Shown here in pieces: positions 42,334 through 52,095 of a stretch of 64,000 bases of DNA. Made by a program: the position numbers and the translations under genes. A model generated the notes under the pieces. It saw nothing but the letters and a program-made list of their open reading frames with translations. It was not told where the DNA came from and did not search any database. Position 1 is the stretch's first letter. Every line of letters starts with the position of its first letter. Where the stretch lies: the NCBI GenBank assembly GCA_029262735.1, contig JAJCYY010000013.1, positions 90,419 through 154,418 on the forward strand, written 5' to 3'. The stretch is from Chloroflexota bacterium. Lineage in GTDB: Bacteria > Chloroflexota > Dehalococcoidia > Lucifugimonadales > Lucifugimonadaceae.

Positions 42334-43035
42334 ATGATCGAACTCGAAAACGTCTCTCGTCGCTACCAGGTCGGTCCGGTCACCGTGACCGCTCTCGATT
42401 CCGTGAATCTCACGGTTGACGGTGGAGAGTTCGTGGTCATCCTCGGACCCTCAGGTAGCGGCAAAACAACACTGCTGAATGTAATCGGTGCACTGGACAC
42501 GCCGACCGCCGGGGATATCACCGTCGCCGGTCATCGGTTGGTAGGCGCGTCACGATCACAGCTCGCACGAATTCGCCGTGAAACCGTCAGCTTCATCTTC
42601 CAGAGCTTCAATCTGGTCCCTGGCCTGACAGCCCGAGAAAACGTGCAGTTCGGCCTGGAGTCAGCCGGAAACAAGAATCAGCGGTCGGCAGTTGAGACGC
42701 TGGAAAGCGTCGGACTTGGTGACCGCGCCAATCACTTCCCGCACGAACTCTCCGGCGGCGAGCAGCAGCGTGTGGCGATAGCGCGTGCGTTGGCGACAGG
42801 AAATCCCGTCCTGCTGGCAGACGAGCCGACGGGTGAGCTCGACTTCAAGACAGGCGCGCAGATCCTGCAGTTGCTTCGAGAGCAGGCCACAGAGGGCCGT
42901 GTTGTGCTCGTGGTCACGCACAACCGGGAGATCTCAAGAATCGCGGACCGTGTGATCAGTCTGTCGAGCGGAAGAGTCGTCTCGGACGGTTTGCCCGAAG
43001 GCGGACCCAGAGAGGTTTCGGCTCTGTCCTGGTGA
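42334..43035 (+). CDS. ABC transporter ATPase (LolD/MacB-type)
   Basis: The 233-residue ATPase has Walker A GPSGSGKTTLLN, the Q-loop FQSFNLVPGLTARENV, signature LSGGEQQR and Walker B VLLADEPTGELD, the standard pattern of the lipoprotein-release/MacB class of export ATPases. ATG 42334 has AGG about 8 nt upstream; earlier in-frame residues do not fit. It is 10 bp from the FtsX-like permease gene. These systems move lipids, lipoproteins or drugs by mechanotransmission rather than classical transport. Confidence 0.92.
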   Translation: MIELENVSRRYQVGPVTVTALDSVNLTVDGGEFVVILGPSGSGKTTLLNVIGALDTPTAGDITVAGHRLVGASRSQLARIRRETVSFIFQSFNLVPGLTARENVQFGLESAGNKNQRSAVETLESVGLGDRANHFPHELSGGEQQRVAIARALATGNPVLLADEPTGELDFKTGAQILQLLREQATEGRVVLVVTHNREISRIADRVISLSSGRVVSDGLPEGGPREVSALSW

Positions 43036-43045
43036 AGGTCACACA

Positions 43046-45487
43046 ATGAACTCTTCAGGCATATGGCTCAGGTGGTCATGGCGGGACCTGCGAAAGCGCT
43101 GGCTCCAGGTGATCGCCATCGCGTTCATCATCGCCCTCGGCACCGGCACATACGCGTCCTTGTCAGCGTCGACCCGCTGGCGAACGATCTCCGCGGACGA
43201 CGCCTACGAGGTCACCAACATGTTCGACCTTCGGGTGCAGCTGCCAGAGGCGAGCTTCATCCCTGAGGGCTCGCTGGCTGCTCCGGCCCAACAACTGCTG
43301 TCCGAGGGAACGGTCAGTGGCTTCCAGGAGCGTCTCGTTGTACCGACACAGGTTCGGGCGCAGGGAGCAGACGGTGAAATCCTGGTGCGCGGGCGAATCG
43401 TTGGTTACGGCGATTCCGGGGGTGGGGACTGGATCGCGTCGCCGCACGTGATAGCGGGCAGCGAACTGGGTCAGGACGGAACTTCCGAGGTTCTGCTTGA
43501 GCACAACTTCGCCAAACACTACAACCTGTCCGACTCCGGGGTGGTGACGATCGGCGGCGCCAGCAGCGTCAGGTACACGGGCCAGGCGATCACGCCAGAG
43601 TACTTCTTCGTCGTTACAGGCGAAGGGGGTTTTCTCGAACAGACTCGCTTCGCGCTCATCTACACGACGGTTGAAACTGCCCGCACGATCTCTGGCGCAG
43701 GCCCTGTCGTCAACGACCTCCTGCTCACCCTGCCACCGGGTTCCAACACGGCAGCGGCAGAACTACGCGTACGAGCCGTGCTGCAGGACGCGCTGGGTGA
43801 GGTTGGATTCACAATCCTGCCGCGTGAAGATGACGAGGTGTTCGGGGCAATCTACAACGATATCGAGGGTGACCAGCGAGTATTCAACATCTTCAGCCTC
43901 GCCATAGTGTCCGGAGCCGTATTCGCATCATTCAACCTGATCACCCGAATGGTTGAGTCCCAGCGCAGGGAGATCGGCATAGCGCTGGGTTTAGGAGTGC
44001 CGCCCTGGAAGGTTGCAATCCGTCCCTTGCTGGCAGCTTCGCAGATAGCTCTGCTTGGCGTGATCTTCGGGGTTTTAGTTGGTATCGCCATCGGGACTGC
44101 CATGAAAGGCGTGTTCATCGCATTTCTTCCTCTCCCTGAGTGGCAGACACCGTTCCAGTTTGGGCTGTACGCATGGGTCGCCGCACTTGGTCTGACAGTG
44201 CCGTTCCTGGCCGGTATCTATCCTGTCTGGCGGGCCGTCAGGGTTGCACCAGTCGATGCAATTCGCACTGGACATCTGGCTTCACGCGGCGGGGGACCCT
44301 TCACACTGCTCCAGAAGATCCCTGTACCCGGCAGCATGTTGACTCAGCTCCCGTTCCGAAACATCCTCCGGGCGCCCAGGCGTGCCGTCCTCACGTCGCT
44401 TGGAATCGCCGCGACTATCACGATCCTTGTCGGAGTGGTCGGGCTGCTCGACTCGTTCGTGGACACTATCGACCGCGGCGCTGCCGAGATTGAGGGAACG
44501 ACTCCAGAGCGGATCACGGTGCAACTGGACCATCCCTATCCGCTCAATTCGCCGAACATGCAGGCAATCGCCGACTCAGAGCTGTTGCAGCGCACGGAGC
44601 CGTTCATCCAGACGGGCGGGACATTTATCGGCGGCATTGACGAGCTAGATATCACGTTGCAACTGCTCGATCTCGAAAACGGCATGTGGCAGCCTAATTT
44701 GCTTGAAGGCGAGTTGCGACCGGAAACCGCCGGGCTTTTCATCGCGCAGAAGGCGGCTGAAGACCTCGGCCTCAAGGCGGGCTCGATGGTCACTCTTCGC
44801 CATCCGGTCATCACGCCATCCGGAGCGTTCGCACTCGTCGAGACCGAATTGCCGGTATCAGGTGTGCACCCGCATCCTTTTCGATTCGTGACCTACATGG
44901 ACATCAGGCACGCTGGGCTGTTTGGCATGGAGGGCACGGCGAACAGCGTCTACGCGTTGCCTGTCCCGGGGGCTTCGGTTGACGGTATCAAGCGAGCCCT
45001 GTTCGACGTACCTGGAGTTGTTTCGACCGAGCCTGTCACGATCGTCGCAGACGTGTTCCGCGATCTGCTGGAGCAGTTCATCGGCATCCTCCAGGTCATC
45101 CAGGGAGTTGTGCTGCTACTGGCATTGATGATCGCTTTCAATACGTCCAGTATCAGCATGGATGAGCGGTCGCGTGAACACGCCACCATGTTCGCCTTCG
45201 GTGTCACACCGCGCCGCGTGCTCGGGCTGGCGATCGTCGAAAGCGGCCTTATTGGAGTGCTCTCCACCGGTATTGGAATCGTCGGTGGTTACTTTCTCAT
45301 CGTCTGGATCGTCAGCATCACCGAAGGAAGCGTCTCGCCGGATATTCAGATCAACGCTATTCTCTCGGCTGGCACAGTCCTGACTGCACTGGCGCTCGGT
45401 GCGGTTGCCGTCGCCGTGGCCCCACTGTTGAACTATCGCAAGTTGCGACGGATGGACATCCCCTCGACGCTGCGAGTTATGGAGTAG
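43046..45487 (+). CDS. FtsX-like/MacB-type permease, eight-to-ten helices
   Basis: The 813-residue permease has an N-terminal helix (LQVIAIAFIIALGTGTYASL), a large outside domain, three helices near 280-400 (SQRREIGIALGLGVPPWKVAIRPLLAAS is the typical FtsX coupling region), and one more near 450. A second outside domain follows, with a last group of helices near 690-800 (SREHATMFAFGVTPRRVLGLAIVES). Two FtsX units in one chain mean a single protein could pair with two ATPase subunits. The ATPase gene is directly upstream. Confidence 0.87.
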   Translation: MNSSGIWLRWSWRDLRKRWLQVIAIAFIIALGTGTYASLSASTRWRTISADDAYEVTNMFDLRVQLPEASFIPEGSLAAPAQQLLSEGTVSGFQERLVVPTQVRAQGADGEILVRGRIVGYGDSGGGDWIASPHVIAGSELGQDGTSEVLLEHNFAKHYNLSDSGVVTIGGASSVRYTGQAITPEYFFVVTGEGGFLEQTRFALIYTTVETARTISGAGPVVNDLLLTLPPGSNTAAAELRVRAVLQDALGEVGFTILPREDDEVFGAIYNDIEGDQRVFNIFSLAIVSGAVFASFNLITRMVESQRREIGIALGLGVPPWKVAIRPLLAASQIALLGVIFGVLVGIAIGTAMKGVFIAFLPLPEWQTPFQFGLYAWVAALGLTVPFLAGIYPVWRAVRVAPVDAIRTGHLASRGGGPFTLLQKIPVPGSMLTQLPFRNILRAPRRAVLTSLGIAATITILVGVVGLLDSFVDTIDRGAAEIEGTTPERITVQLDHPYPLNSPNMQAIADSELLQRTEPFIQTGGTFIGGIDELDITLQLLDLENGMWQPNLLEGELRPETAGLFIAQKAAEDLGLKAGSMVTLRHPVITPSGAFALVETELPVSGVHPHPFRFVTYMDIRHAGLFGMEGTANSVYALPVPGASVDGIKRALFDVPGVVSTEPVTIVADVFRDLLEQFIGILQVIQGVVLLLALMIAFNTSSISMDERSREHATMFAFGVTPRRVLGLAIVESGLIGVLSTGIGIVGGYFLIVWIVSITEGSVSPDIQINAILSAGTVLTALALGAVAVAVAPLLNYRKLRRMDIPSTLRVME

Positions 45488-45610
45488 CGCGGCGTCTGTG
45501 CTCAAACGGCGACTTCCGGTGACCATCCGTGGTACAAATCGCAGACCGGCAAGGCTAACGTGACCTGATGTGCCGGGACGGTTGTCAACGTACCGACCTT
45601 GACCCATCGC

Positions 45611-46975
45611 ATGACACTCTTCGACAATAGGCGAGAAGCGATTCAGCGACGCAACGCCCCGCTCGCAACCCGCATGCGGCCCCAATCGCTCGACGAATAT
45701 GTTGGTCAGCTTCACCTGCTCTCACCGGGCTCTGTACTACGCAGTGCAATCGACGAGGACCGGGTGCCTTCGATCATCCTCTGGGGACCACCGGGCAGCG
45801 GAAAGACGACTCTTGCCCGCCTGATCGCTCATGCGACGAAGGCGTTCTTCGAGCAGCTGTCTGCGGTCACATCCGGAGTCAAGGACGTGCGCGAGGCTGT
45901 TTCAGCAGCGCGCGACCGACTGGGCCAGCACGGTCGGAGGACAATACTATTCATCGATGAGATTCACCGCTTCTCCAAGTCACAACAGGACGCGCTGCTG
46001 CCACACGTCGAAGAAGGCACGGTGACGTTGATTGGAGCGACAACCGAAAATCCCTCTTTCGAGGTGATCTCGCCACTGCTCTCCCGTTCCCGCGTCTACA
46101 CTCTTGAGCCTCTTGACGACGATGACATCGGCACACTGGTCGACCGCGCTCTTTCCGACTCCGACCGCGGGCTTGGAGCAGAGAAAGCCTCACTTACAGA
46201 CGAAGCCCGGTCCTTCTTGCTGCGCGCGGCAAATGGCGATGCACGAGCCGCTCTCAATACGCTCGATCTTGGTGTCGAGTCCACCCAGCCCGACGAAGAT
46301 GGGAACCGCGTAGTTGCCGTTGAAACGGTCGAGCAGTCACTGCAGCGGCAGGCGCGGTACGACCGGCTTGGCGATCAGCACTACGACACCATCTCGGCGT
46401 TCATCAAATCGATTCGCTCATCAGACCCTGACGCCGCTATCTACTACCTGGCAAGGATGCTGGACGCTGGTGAAGATCCGATCTTCATCGCCAGACGGCT
46501 TGTGATCTCTGCGGCTGAAGACGTGGGGCTTGCGAATCCGAACGGACTGGCCGTGGCGATCGCAGCCAAGCAAGCAGTCGAGTTCATTGGACTGCCCGAG
46601 GGAAGGATTCCGTTAGCTGAGGCGACGATCTACCTGGCGTCTGCACCGAAGAGCAACTCGGCCTATAAAGCGATCGACGCGGCACTCTCAGATGTGCGCA
46701 GGGGACGCGACGAGCCGGTACCGATGCACCTTCGCAACGCTCCGACCAGGCTTATGTCTGAGCTTGGTTACGGCGACGGTTACGTCTACCCGCACGATGC
46801 GCCGGGCCACTTTTCGGCGGCCGAGAACCTGCCGGAGCAGTTGCGAGGACGGTCTTACTACAGGCCCGGCTTGCTCGGATCCGAAGGCCCAATTGCAGAA
46901 CGGCTAAAGCAGTGGTGGGGCGAAACGCGTTTCAGACCGGAACGGCCAACTAGTGATCCGTCAGACAGCGACTAG
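45611..46975 (+). CDS. rarA: Replication-associated recombination protein A
   Basis: RarA (MgsA) is a clamp-loader-like AAA+ ATPase acting at stalled forks. The 454-residue protein has the N-terminal [19 protein letters not shown], Walker [16 protein letters not shown], Walker [22 protein letters not shown], sensor 1 [12 protein letters not shown], and the C-terminal tetramer domain ([39 protein letters not shown]). The ATG at 45611 is chosen; TTG 45599 is also in frame. The stop overlaps the convergent permease gene by 4 bp. Confidence 0.95.
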   Translation: MTLFDNRREAIQRRNAPLATRMRPQSLDEYVGQLHLLSPGSVLRSAIDEDRVPSIILWGPPGSGKTTLARLIAHATKAFFEQLSAVTSGVKDVREAVSAARDRLGQHGRRTILFIDEIHRFSKSQQDALLPHVEEGTVTLIGATTENPSFEVISPLLSRSRVYTLEPLDDDDIGTLVDRALSDSDRGLGAEKASLTDEARSFLLRAANGDARAALNTLDLGVESTQPDEDGNRVVAVETVEQSLQRQARYDRLGDQHYDTISAFIKSIRSSDPDAAIYYLARMLDAGEDPIFIARRLVISAAEDVGLANPNGLAVAIAAKQAVEFIGLPEGRIPLAEATIYLASAPKSNSAYKAIDAALSDVRRGRDEPVPMHLRNAPTRLMSELGYGDGYVYPHDAPGHFSAAENLPEQLRGRSYYRPGLLGSEGPIAERLKQWWGETRFRPERPTSDPSDSD

Positions 46976-48210
46976 TCCGTATCGCGGAGCGCTGACCACA
47001 CGTTCTTCAAACTCATCCGCTGGCCGTAGAGCAGCAGTCCTGCTCTGAACACCCGCGCCGAGACCCACAGAAGAATGAACGCGGAGGCCACCACCACCAG
47101 CAGGCTGCTGGCCACTTCAACGCCACTCACGTTGCCTGCGCTGAGCCTGATCAGAATCGCAGTTGGCGCAGTGAACGGTATGTAGGAGAGGATCTGTGCG
47201 ACTGCGCCGTCGGGGCGAGCGACGAGTAGCGATGACAGCCAGACTGGGATCACTGCGGGAATCGTGATGATGGCGGATATTTGCGAGGCCTCTCTTACCG
47301 ATGTCGTCGCTGCGCCCATCCCAGCCATGATCACCGCAAAAAGGAAGTATCCGCTGATGAAAAGAAGCAGCACTATGCCCAGCAGGTCAAGGTCCACAGA
47401 CAGGTCGCCCGCGTTGGGAATTTGGTCGATTATTAATGGGGCGAGCACTGCAGCAGATCCGATCCAGACTGTCACCTGGATCAATCCGGCGGCACCGAGA
47501 GCGAAGACCTTCCCTGCCATGATCGACAATGGACTTGCAGAAGTGATGATCATCTCGATCATCCGGTTTTCTTTCTCGTCGGCCACGCTCTGCAGTAAGC
47601 TGCCGCTGCCCGAAAAGATCGCGACCATTAACAGCACGGCAAATATGAACGGAACGAAGAACTCACCGGCCTGCTCCGCGTCAGGCGGCTCCTCTTTAAC
47701 GGAACCGTCGTCGCCAACCTCGAAAACCTTAAACTGGGCCGGCCGAACAACGCGATCGAGAACTCCGGGGTCCACTAAACCGGCAATCAGCTCAACGGTC
47801 AGGAACTCTCTGAACAACACCCCGAGCGAATCGTCTGTTAGAAATCCGGAATCTGCCCGCAGCCACTGGACTGAACCGGTGTCCAGGTAGTCGGGTTGAA
47901 GAACGAAAACCGCCTCGACCTCGTCGTTAATCAGGCCCAAAACGCCGCTCACTCGGTCTTCGTACTGCACCGGACCCTCTGCAATTCCAAAGTCCAGGAT
48001 GATTCCAGCGTTGTCCACGTATCCAATTCGGCTCAGAGGCGCTGTCGGCGCATCGTCTGTGACGGCGTCCCTGATAAGAGGCACAACCACAAGGGCAATG
48101 AGCAGGACCGCAGGAACGAGCAACGTGAGGATCTGCCAGCTACGCCTGCGAATCTGCCGGCGGAACTCTTCGACGAGGATCACGCGCATCTCAGGTGAGA
48201 TCTCTGGCAC
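46972..48210 (-). CDS. ABC-2 permease (NatB-type)
   Basis: The 412-residue protein has a cytosolic start (VILVEEFRRQIRRRSWQILT), one helix near 30-50, a large outside domain, and five helices from about 190 (VPFIFAVLLMVAIFSGSG, EKENRMIEMIITSASPLSIMAGK). This is the NatB/ABC-2 layout. The start is GTG 48210, because AGGAGGTG lies a few nt upstream; it overlaps the ATPase gene by 20 bp. Relatives export Na+ or unknown solutes. Confidence 0.88.
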   Translation of the reverse strand: MPEISPEMRVILVEEFRRQIRRRSWQILTLLVPAVLLIALVVVPLIRDAVTDDAPTAPLSRIGYVDNAGIILDFGIAEGPVQYEDRVSGVLGLINDEVEAVFVLQPDYLDTGSVQWLRADSGFLTDDSLGVLFREFLTVELIAGLVDPGVLDRVVRPAQFKVFEVGDDGSVKEEPPDAEQAGEFFVPFIFAVLLMVAIFSGSGSLLQSVADEKENRMIEMIITSASPLSIMAGKVFALGAAGLIQVTVWIGSAAVLAPLIIDQIPNAGDLSVDLDLLGIVLLLFISGYFLFAVIMAGMGAATTSVREASQISAIITIPAVIPVWLSSLLVARPDGAVAQILSYIPFTAPTAILIRLSAGNVSGVEVASSLLVVVASAFILLWVSARVFRAGLLLYGQRMSLKNVWSALRDTD

Positions 48211-49102
48211 GCGTCACCTCCTCTATGAACACGTCGTTCATGGTCGGTAGCAGCAACTCGAATTGCTCAACAGGAATCCCGGCGTCCAGGAAAGCGCGCA
48301 GAATCTCCTCCGAACCGTGGCCTTCCTCAATCGCGAACTCCATGCTCCCGTTGGCCGGAATCGACCGGCCGTTGCTCAGTGAAGCTGGCATCTCGGGTGC
48401 TCGAACCCGTACAGTGCTTGCACCGCGTTCGCGCTTGATCTCGTCTAGGTTTCCGTAGAGCAGCAGATGGCTGTCTGCGATCAGTGCGACTCGCTGACAC
48501 AATTCTTCGACATCAGACATGATGTGAGTGCTGAACATGATCGTGGCGCCGCGTTCTCGCTGCTCGAAAAGCATCTGCTTCATCAGCTGAACATTGAGCG
48601 GGTCTAATCCCGAAAACGGCTCATCAAGGATGATGAACTCAGGTTCGTGAATAATCGACGAAATGAACTGAATGAGCTGGCTCATTCCCCTGGACAGTCC
48701 TTCGACCTTTTTATTCCGGAACTGGAAAAGACCAACGCGGTGCAGCAGCTCGCCACCACGGTCCTCCGCATCCGCCGCGGACAGGCCCTTGAGCCGACCA
48801 AGATAACGGACGATATCCATCACCCTGACCTTGCGTAACAGGCCGCGGTCCTCCGGCAAGTAGCCGACCCGCTTCAGTACCGTCCGGCCAGGATTGGCGC
48901 CGAGAATTCGCACCGAGCCAGAATCCTGCTTGATGATGCCGAGAGCCATCCGGATAGTCGTGGTCTTGCCAGATCCGTTTGGACCGAGAAAGCCGAAGAT
49001 CTCACCACGTCGGACGGCGAACGAGACGTTGCTGACGACGGTACGATCACCGAAAGTCTTGGTCAGGTTCTCAATTTCGAGCACAAATTCTGACGAGGTC
49101 AT
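48191..49102 (-). CDS. ABC transporter ATP-binding protein (NatA-type)
   Basis: The 303-residue ATPase has Walker A GPNGSGKTTTIRMALG, Q-loop YLPEDRGLLRKV, the signature LSRGMSQLIQF, Walker B FIILDEPFSGLDPLN and an H-loop STHIM, with a C-terminal extension of about 90 residues. The signature has LSRGMSQ in place of LSGGQ, as in the NatA branch. The permease gene overlaps its 3' end. Confidence 0.9.
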   Translation of the reverse strand: MTSSEFVLEIENLTKTFGDRTVVSNVSFAVRRGEIFGFLGPNGSGKTTTIRMALGIIKQDSGSVRILGANPGRTVLKRVGYLPEDRGLLRKVRVMDIVRYLGRLKGLSAADAEDRGGELLHRVGLFQFRNKKVEGLSRGMSQLIQFISSIIHEPEFIILDEPFSGLDPLNVQLMKQMLFEQRERGATIMFSTHIMSDVEELCQRVALIADSHLLLYGNLDEIKRERGASTVRVRAPEMPASLSNGRSIPANGSMEFAIEEGHGSEEILRAFLDAGIPVEQFELLLPTMNDVFIEEVTRARDLT

Positions 49103-49232
49103 GAAGGGGCGTCGCAGGGAAGAAGATTGGGCACGCAGTTAGAAGCCTAACTCACTCCCACGTCAGGATGACATGAGATATCAGCACGCTCAATGCCTAC
49201 GTGAGGAAAAGACGGAGAAGAGGACGCTCCGA

Positions 49233-50270
49233 TCAGGCGACTTCTGACATCACCTTCCGCATAGCGAGCAGCGTGAAATCGATGTCCTCACTGTCGATAC
49301 CGTAGTGCGTCACCATGCGGAGGTCGGAGTCGCCGCCGTTGATGTACACGCCCTGCTCCTTCATCAGAGCCGCAATCGTGTCGCCCGAACCTTTCGGCAC
49401 GCCGAAGCGGACCAGGTTCGTATTGATCTCGCCAGGGTCCAGCGCAATTCCCTCAAGCTCGGCGATGCCCTCCGCAAGCTTCTTCGCATTCACGTGATCG
49501 TCAGCCATCCTGTCGATCATCGAATCGAGTGCCACGAGGCCTGCCGCGGCGACAACTCCAACCTGCCGCATTCCGGCGCCAAGTATTTTCCTCCACCTTC
49601 CCGCCTCTTCGATAAAGTCGGCATCCCCAACTAAAACGCTGCCAATCGGGCATGACAGCCCTTTCGAGAGGCAGAACGTTGCTGTGTCTACAGGCGCAGT
49701 CAGCTCTTTGACATCGATCTCCTGGCTAACCGCGGCGTTAAAAAGGCGCGCTCCGTCAAGGTGTACCCGCAGACCGTGAGCACGCGCCGCATCGGCCATC
49801 AATTGCGTATCGGCCGGAGTAAGCGCCTGGCCGCTGGTGTTGTTGTGGGTGTTCTCTATGCAGAGCAGCTTTGTCGGAGGTTTGTGGTAGTCACGAGGCT
49901 TCACCGCAGCATGAATCTGCTCTGGAGACAGGACGCCGTGCCGGTCGGTCTTGATGGGATACATGACAACGCCACCAAGAACCGAAACCCCACCGGCCTC
50001 ACTATTAAAGATGTGGCACATATCGCCGAGGATGATTTCGTCACCGCGCTGTGCCTGTGCCAGTACCGAGACCAGGTTGCCCTGGGTTCCTGAAACGACG
50101 AACAGTCCCGCTTCTTTCCCGAGTTTTTCCGCCGCCTTCTCCTGCAGCCGGTTCACAGTCGGATCATCTCGGTAGACGTCGTCACCGACCTCCGCCTCAT
50201 ACATCGCCTTCCGCATTTCGGGTGAAGGCTTGGTCACGGTATCGCTGCGGAGATCAACTCGGACTTCCAT
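49233..50270 (-). CDS. Low-specificity L-threonine aldolase
   Basis: This PLP enzyme splits threonine and allo-threonine to glycine and acetaldehyde. The 345-residue protein has VDLRSDTVTKPSPEMRKAM, GDDVYRDDPTVNRLQ, SGTQGNLVS, NTHNNTSGQ, LHLDGARL-type VHLDGARLFNAA, and the PLP lysine in TFCLSKGLSCPIGSVLVG. An AAGGA lies 6 nt before the ATG. It is a single gene; the 130-bp gap to the NatA start has no clear feature. Confidence 0.94.
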   Translation of the reverse strand: MEVRVDLRSDTVTKPSPEMRKAMYEAEVGDDVYRDDPTVNRLQEKAAEKLGKEAGLFVVSGTQGNLVSVLAQAQRGDEIILGDMCHIFNSEAGGVSVLGGVVMYPIKTDRHGVLSPEQIHAAVKPRDYHKPPTKLLCIENTHNNTSGQALTPADTQLMADAARAHGLRVHLDGARLFNAAVSQEIDVKELTAPVDTATFCLSKGLSCPIGSVLVGDADFIEEAGRWRKILGAGMRQVGVVAAAGLVALDSMIDRMADDHVNAKKLAEGIAELEGIALDPGEINTNLVRFGVPKGSGDTIAALMKEQGVYINGGDSDLRMVTHYGIDSEDIDFTLLAMRKVMSEVA

Positions 50271-50489
50271 TGTGTTTCCTTACTGCAGGTGCCAGGGGGA
50301 GCCCGGGCACTACGTCGCCGGGCTGCTGCCAGTTGGCATTAGATAGAGATTGCACTTTACAAAGCCAGAGGATTCTACCAATGCGAACGTTCAACGTGTC
50401 TCGCTATACTTGAACCGACCACCGACATAGGCCGCAAAGGTCCCAGGATTCTTCAAACTCCTTTCATGGTCGAGCCGTATACTCAAGCT

Positions 50490-51119
50490 GTGAGATCCGA
50501 TAACACAACACCTCCCGACGCACTACCGTCGTCCGATTCCGACGCGCCAGGACCCATGCCACCCATGCCGCAAGACGAGAAACCGTCAGGTTCTCGGCGT
50601 TCTCTATTTGCCGATCCGATACCCTGGCTTGTTCTTGCCATCGCGCTTGGACTCGACCAGCTGACCAAGGCTCTCGTTGTCGAAAACCTGCTGCGAGGCG
50701 AGTCCTGGCCTGACGATGGATTCTTCCGCATCACGCATGCCTGGAACACAGGAACCGCTTTCAGCCTGTTTCAAGACCAGAGCTCGCTCCTCACATTCGT
50801 TTCGTTCGGCGCTGTTATCGCGCTCTACTTCGTCTACCGGTCGGTCGAATCGCCAACAATCTGGGTTCGGATAGCGTTCGGCCTGCTACTGGGCGGAGCG
50901 TTCGGCAACCTGATCGACAGACTCAGGCTCGGGCACGTCACAGACTTCGTTGACGTCGGCCCGTGGCCAATCTTCAACATCGCCGATTCGTCCATACTCG
51001 TCGGCATCTTCGTGCTCTTCCTGTTCTTCTGGACCAACCAGGAGCAGAGCAAGGATGGCAAGCAGAAGAAGGAGTCCGACTCTCCAACCGGATCTGGCGG
51101 CCAGCAGGAAACAGGCTGA
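50490..51119 (+). CDS. lspA: Lipoprotein signal peptidase
   Basis: LspA removes signal peptides from prolipoproteins such as the peroxiredoxin at 17 kb. The protein has an unusual polar, Pro/Ser-rich N-terminus of about 35 residues, then four membrane helices. The two catalytic Asp are in GNLIDRLRLGHVTDFVDVG and FNIADSSILVG, with TGTAFSLF near residue 97. The GTG at 50490 is preferred because TATACT ends 6 nt before it; an ATG at 50466 is in frame upstream. It overlaps rluD by 1 bp. Confidence 0.92.
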   Translation: MRSDNTTPPDALPSSDSDAPGPMPPMPQDEKPSGSRRSLFADPIPWLVLAIALGLDQLTKALVVENLLRGESWPDDGFFRITHAWNTGTAFSLFQDQSSLLTFVSFGAVIALYFVYRSVESPTIWVRIAFGLLLGGAFGNLIDRLRLGHVTDFVDVGPWPIFNIADSSILVGIFVLFLFFWTNQEQSKDGKQKKESDSPTGSGGQQETG

Positions 51120-52048
51120 TGGCTCGCCGCGTGACATGGAAGGTCGATGCCGAAGAACCGCCTCGCCGATTGGACGCTGCACTTGCGGAACGGACGGATT
51201 GGCTTTCGAGGTCAGTCGCCAGTAACGCAATCCGCAACGGCCTTGTCCGTGTCAACGGTGGCGTTGAGACTCGCGTTTCAGTATCTCTGAAGCCCGGAGA
51301 CGAGGTCGACTCGTTCCTTCCCGACCTGGAGGCTGAGTACAGTCGGCCGGAAGCGGCCAGGGTTCCGATCACGCTCGTCTACCAGGACGACTATCTGGTT
51401 GTAGTTGACAAGCCCGCCGATATCGCGGTGCATCCCGGTCCGGGTCACAGGGACGACACGTTGGTGAACGGGCTTCTAAGACTGTTCCCGCAGATCGGCA
51501 CAGTTGGCGCTCCTGACAGGCCCGGTGTGGTGCATCGACTCGACCTCGACACAAGCGGCTTGCTGATCTTCGCACTTACACCGGAGGCGTATGCAGAGCT
51601 GGGAAAGGCCATGCGGGAGCGCACGATCAAACGAACGTACACGGCGCTGGTGCATGGTCACGTCAAGCCGACAGAAGGCACTGTCGATGCGCCAATCGGC
51701 AGAGATACGTCGAATAGGACCCGGCAAGCCATAGTCGATACTGGCCGCGCCGCACGAACGCACTACAGGACCATCGAACAAATTCCGCGGGCGACACTGC
51801 TCGAACTAGAGCTTGAGACTGGCCGCATGCACCAGATACGCGTCCACATGGCGGCAATTGGGTTCCCGGTGCTCGGCGACAGGACCTACGGCAAGAGTCC
51901 CAGGGTCGCCGGGCTCGACCGCCAGTTCCTTCACGCCTCGCGTCTTCAGTTCAAGCACCCCGTGACGGGCGAAGAGATGACAATGGAGTCGCCACTACCC
52001 GCTGATCTCACGGCTGTGCTTGCAGAGATGCGCAATGACCATGAGTAG
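51119..52048 (+). CDS. rluD: 23S rRNA pseudouridine synthase (RluD/RluA family)
   Basis: The 309-residue protein has an N-terminal S4-like domain (RRLDAALAERTDWLSRSVASNAIRNGLVRVNG) and the catalytic domain with PGVVHRLDLDTSGLLIFAL, where the Asp after RL is the catalytic residue, and GRMHQIRVHMAAIGFPVLGD. S4 plus this motif fits RluD, which modifies helix 69 of 23S rRNA, though RluA/RluC-type targets cannot be excluded. TGATG links it to lspA, a pair seen in many genomes. Confidence 0.92.
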   Translation: MARRVTWKVDAEEPPRRLDAALAERTDWLSRSVASNAIRNGLVRVNGGVETRVSVSLKPGDEVDSFLPDLEAEYSRPEAARVPITLVYQDDYLVVVDKPADIAVHPGPGHRDDTLVNGLLRLFPQIGTVGAPDRPGVVHRLDLDTSGLLIFALTPEAYAELGKAMRERTIKRTYTALVHGHVKPTEGTVDAPIGRDTSNRTRQAIVDTGRAARTHYRTIEQIPRATLLELELETGRMHQIRVHMAAIGFPVLGDRTYGKSPRVAGLDRQFLHASRLQFKHPVTGEEMTMESPLPADLTAVLAEMRNDHE

Positions 52049-52060
52049 CTCCCAGGGACG

Positions 52061-52089
52061 TTGTCATTCGGCCGTCGGGCCGATACATT
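52061..52089 (+). promoter_or_regulatory. gltX promoter, leaderless type
   Basis: TTGTCA (52061-52066) and TACATT (52084-52089) are 17 nt apart. The -10 ends 6 nt before the gltX ATG at 52096, so transcription should begin on the start codon. There is no Shine-Dalgarno in between. Confidence 0.65.
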
Positions 52090-52095
52090 CTGAGT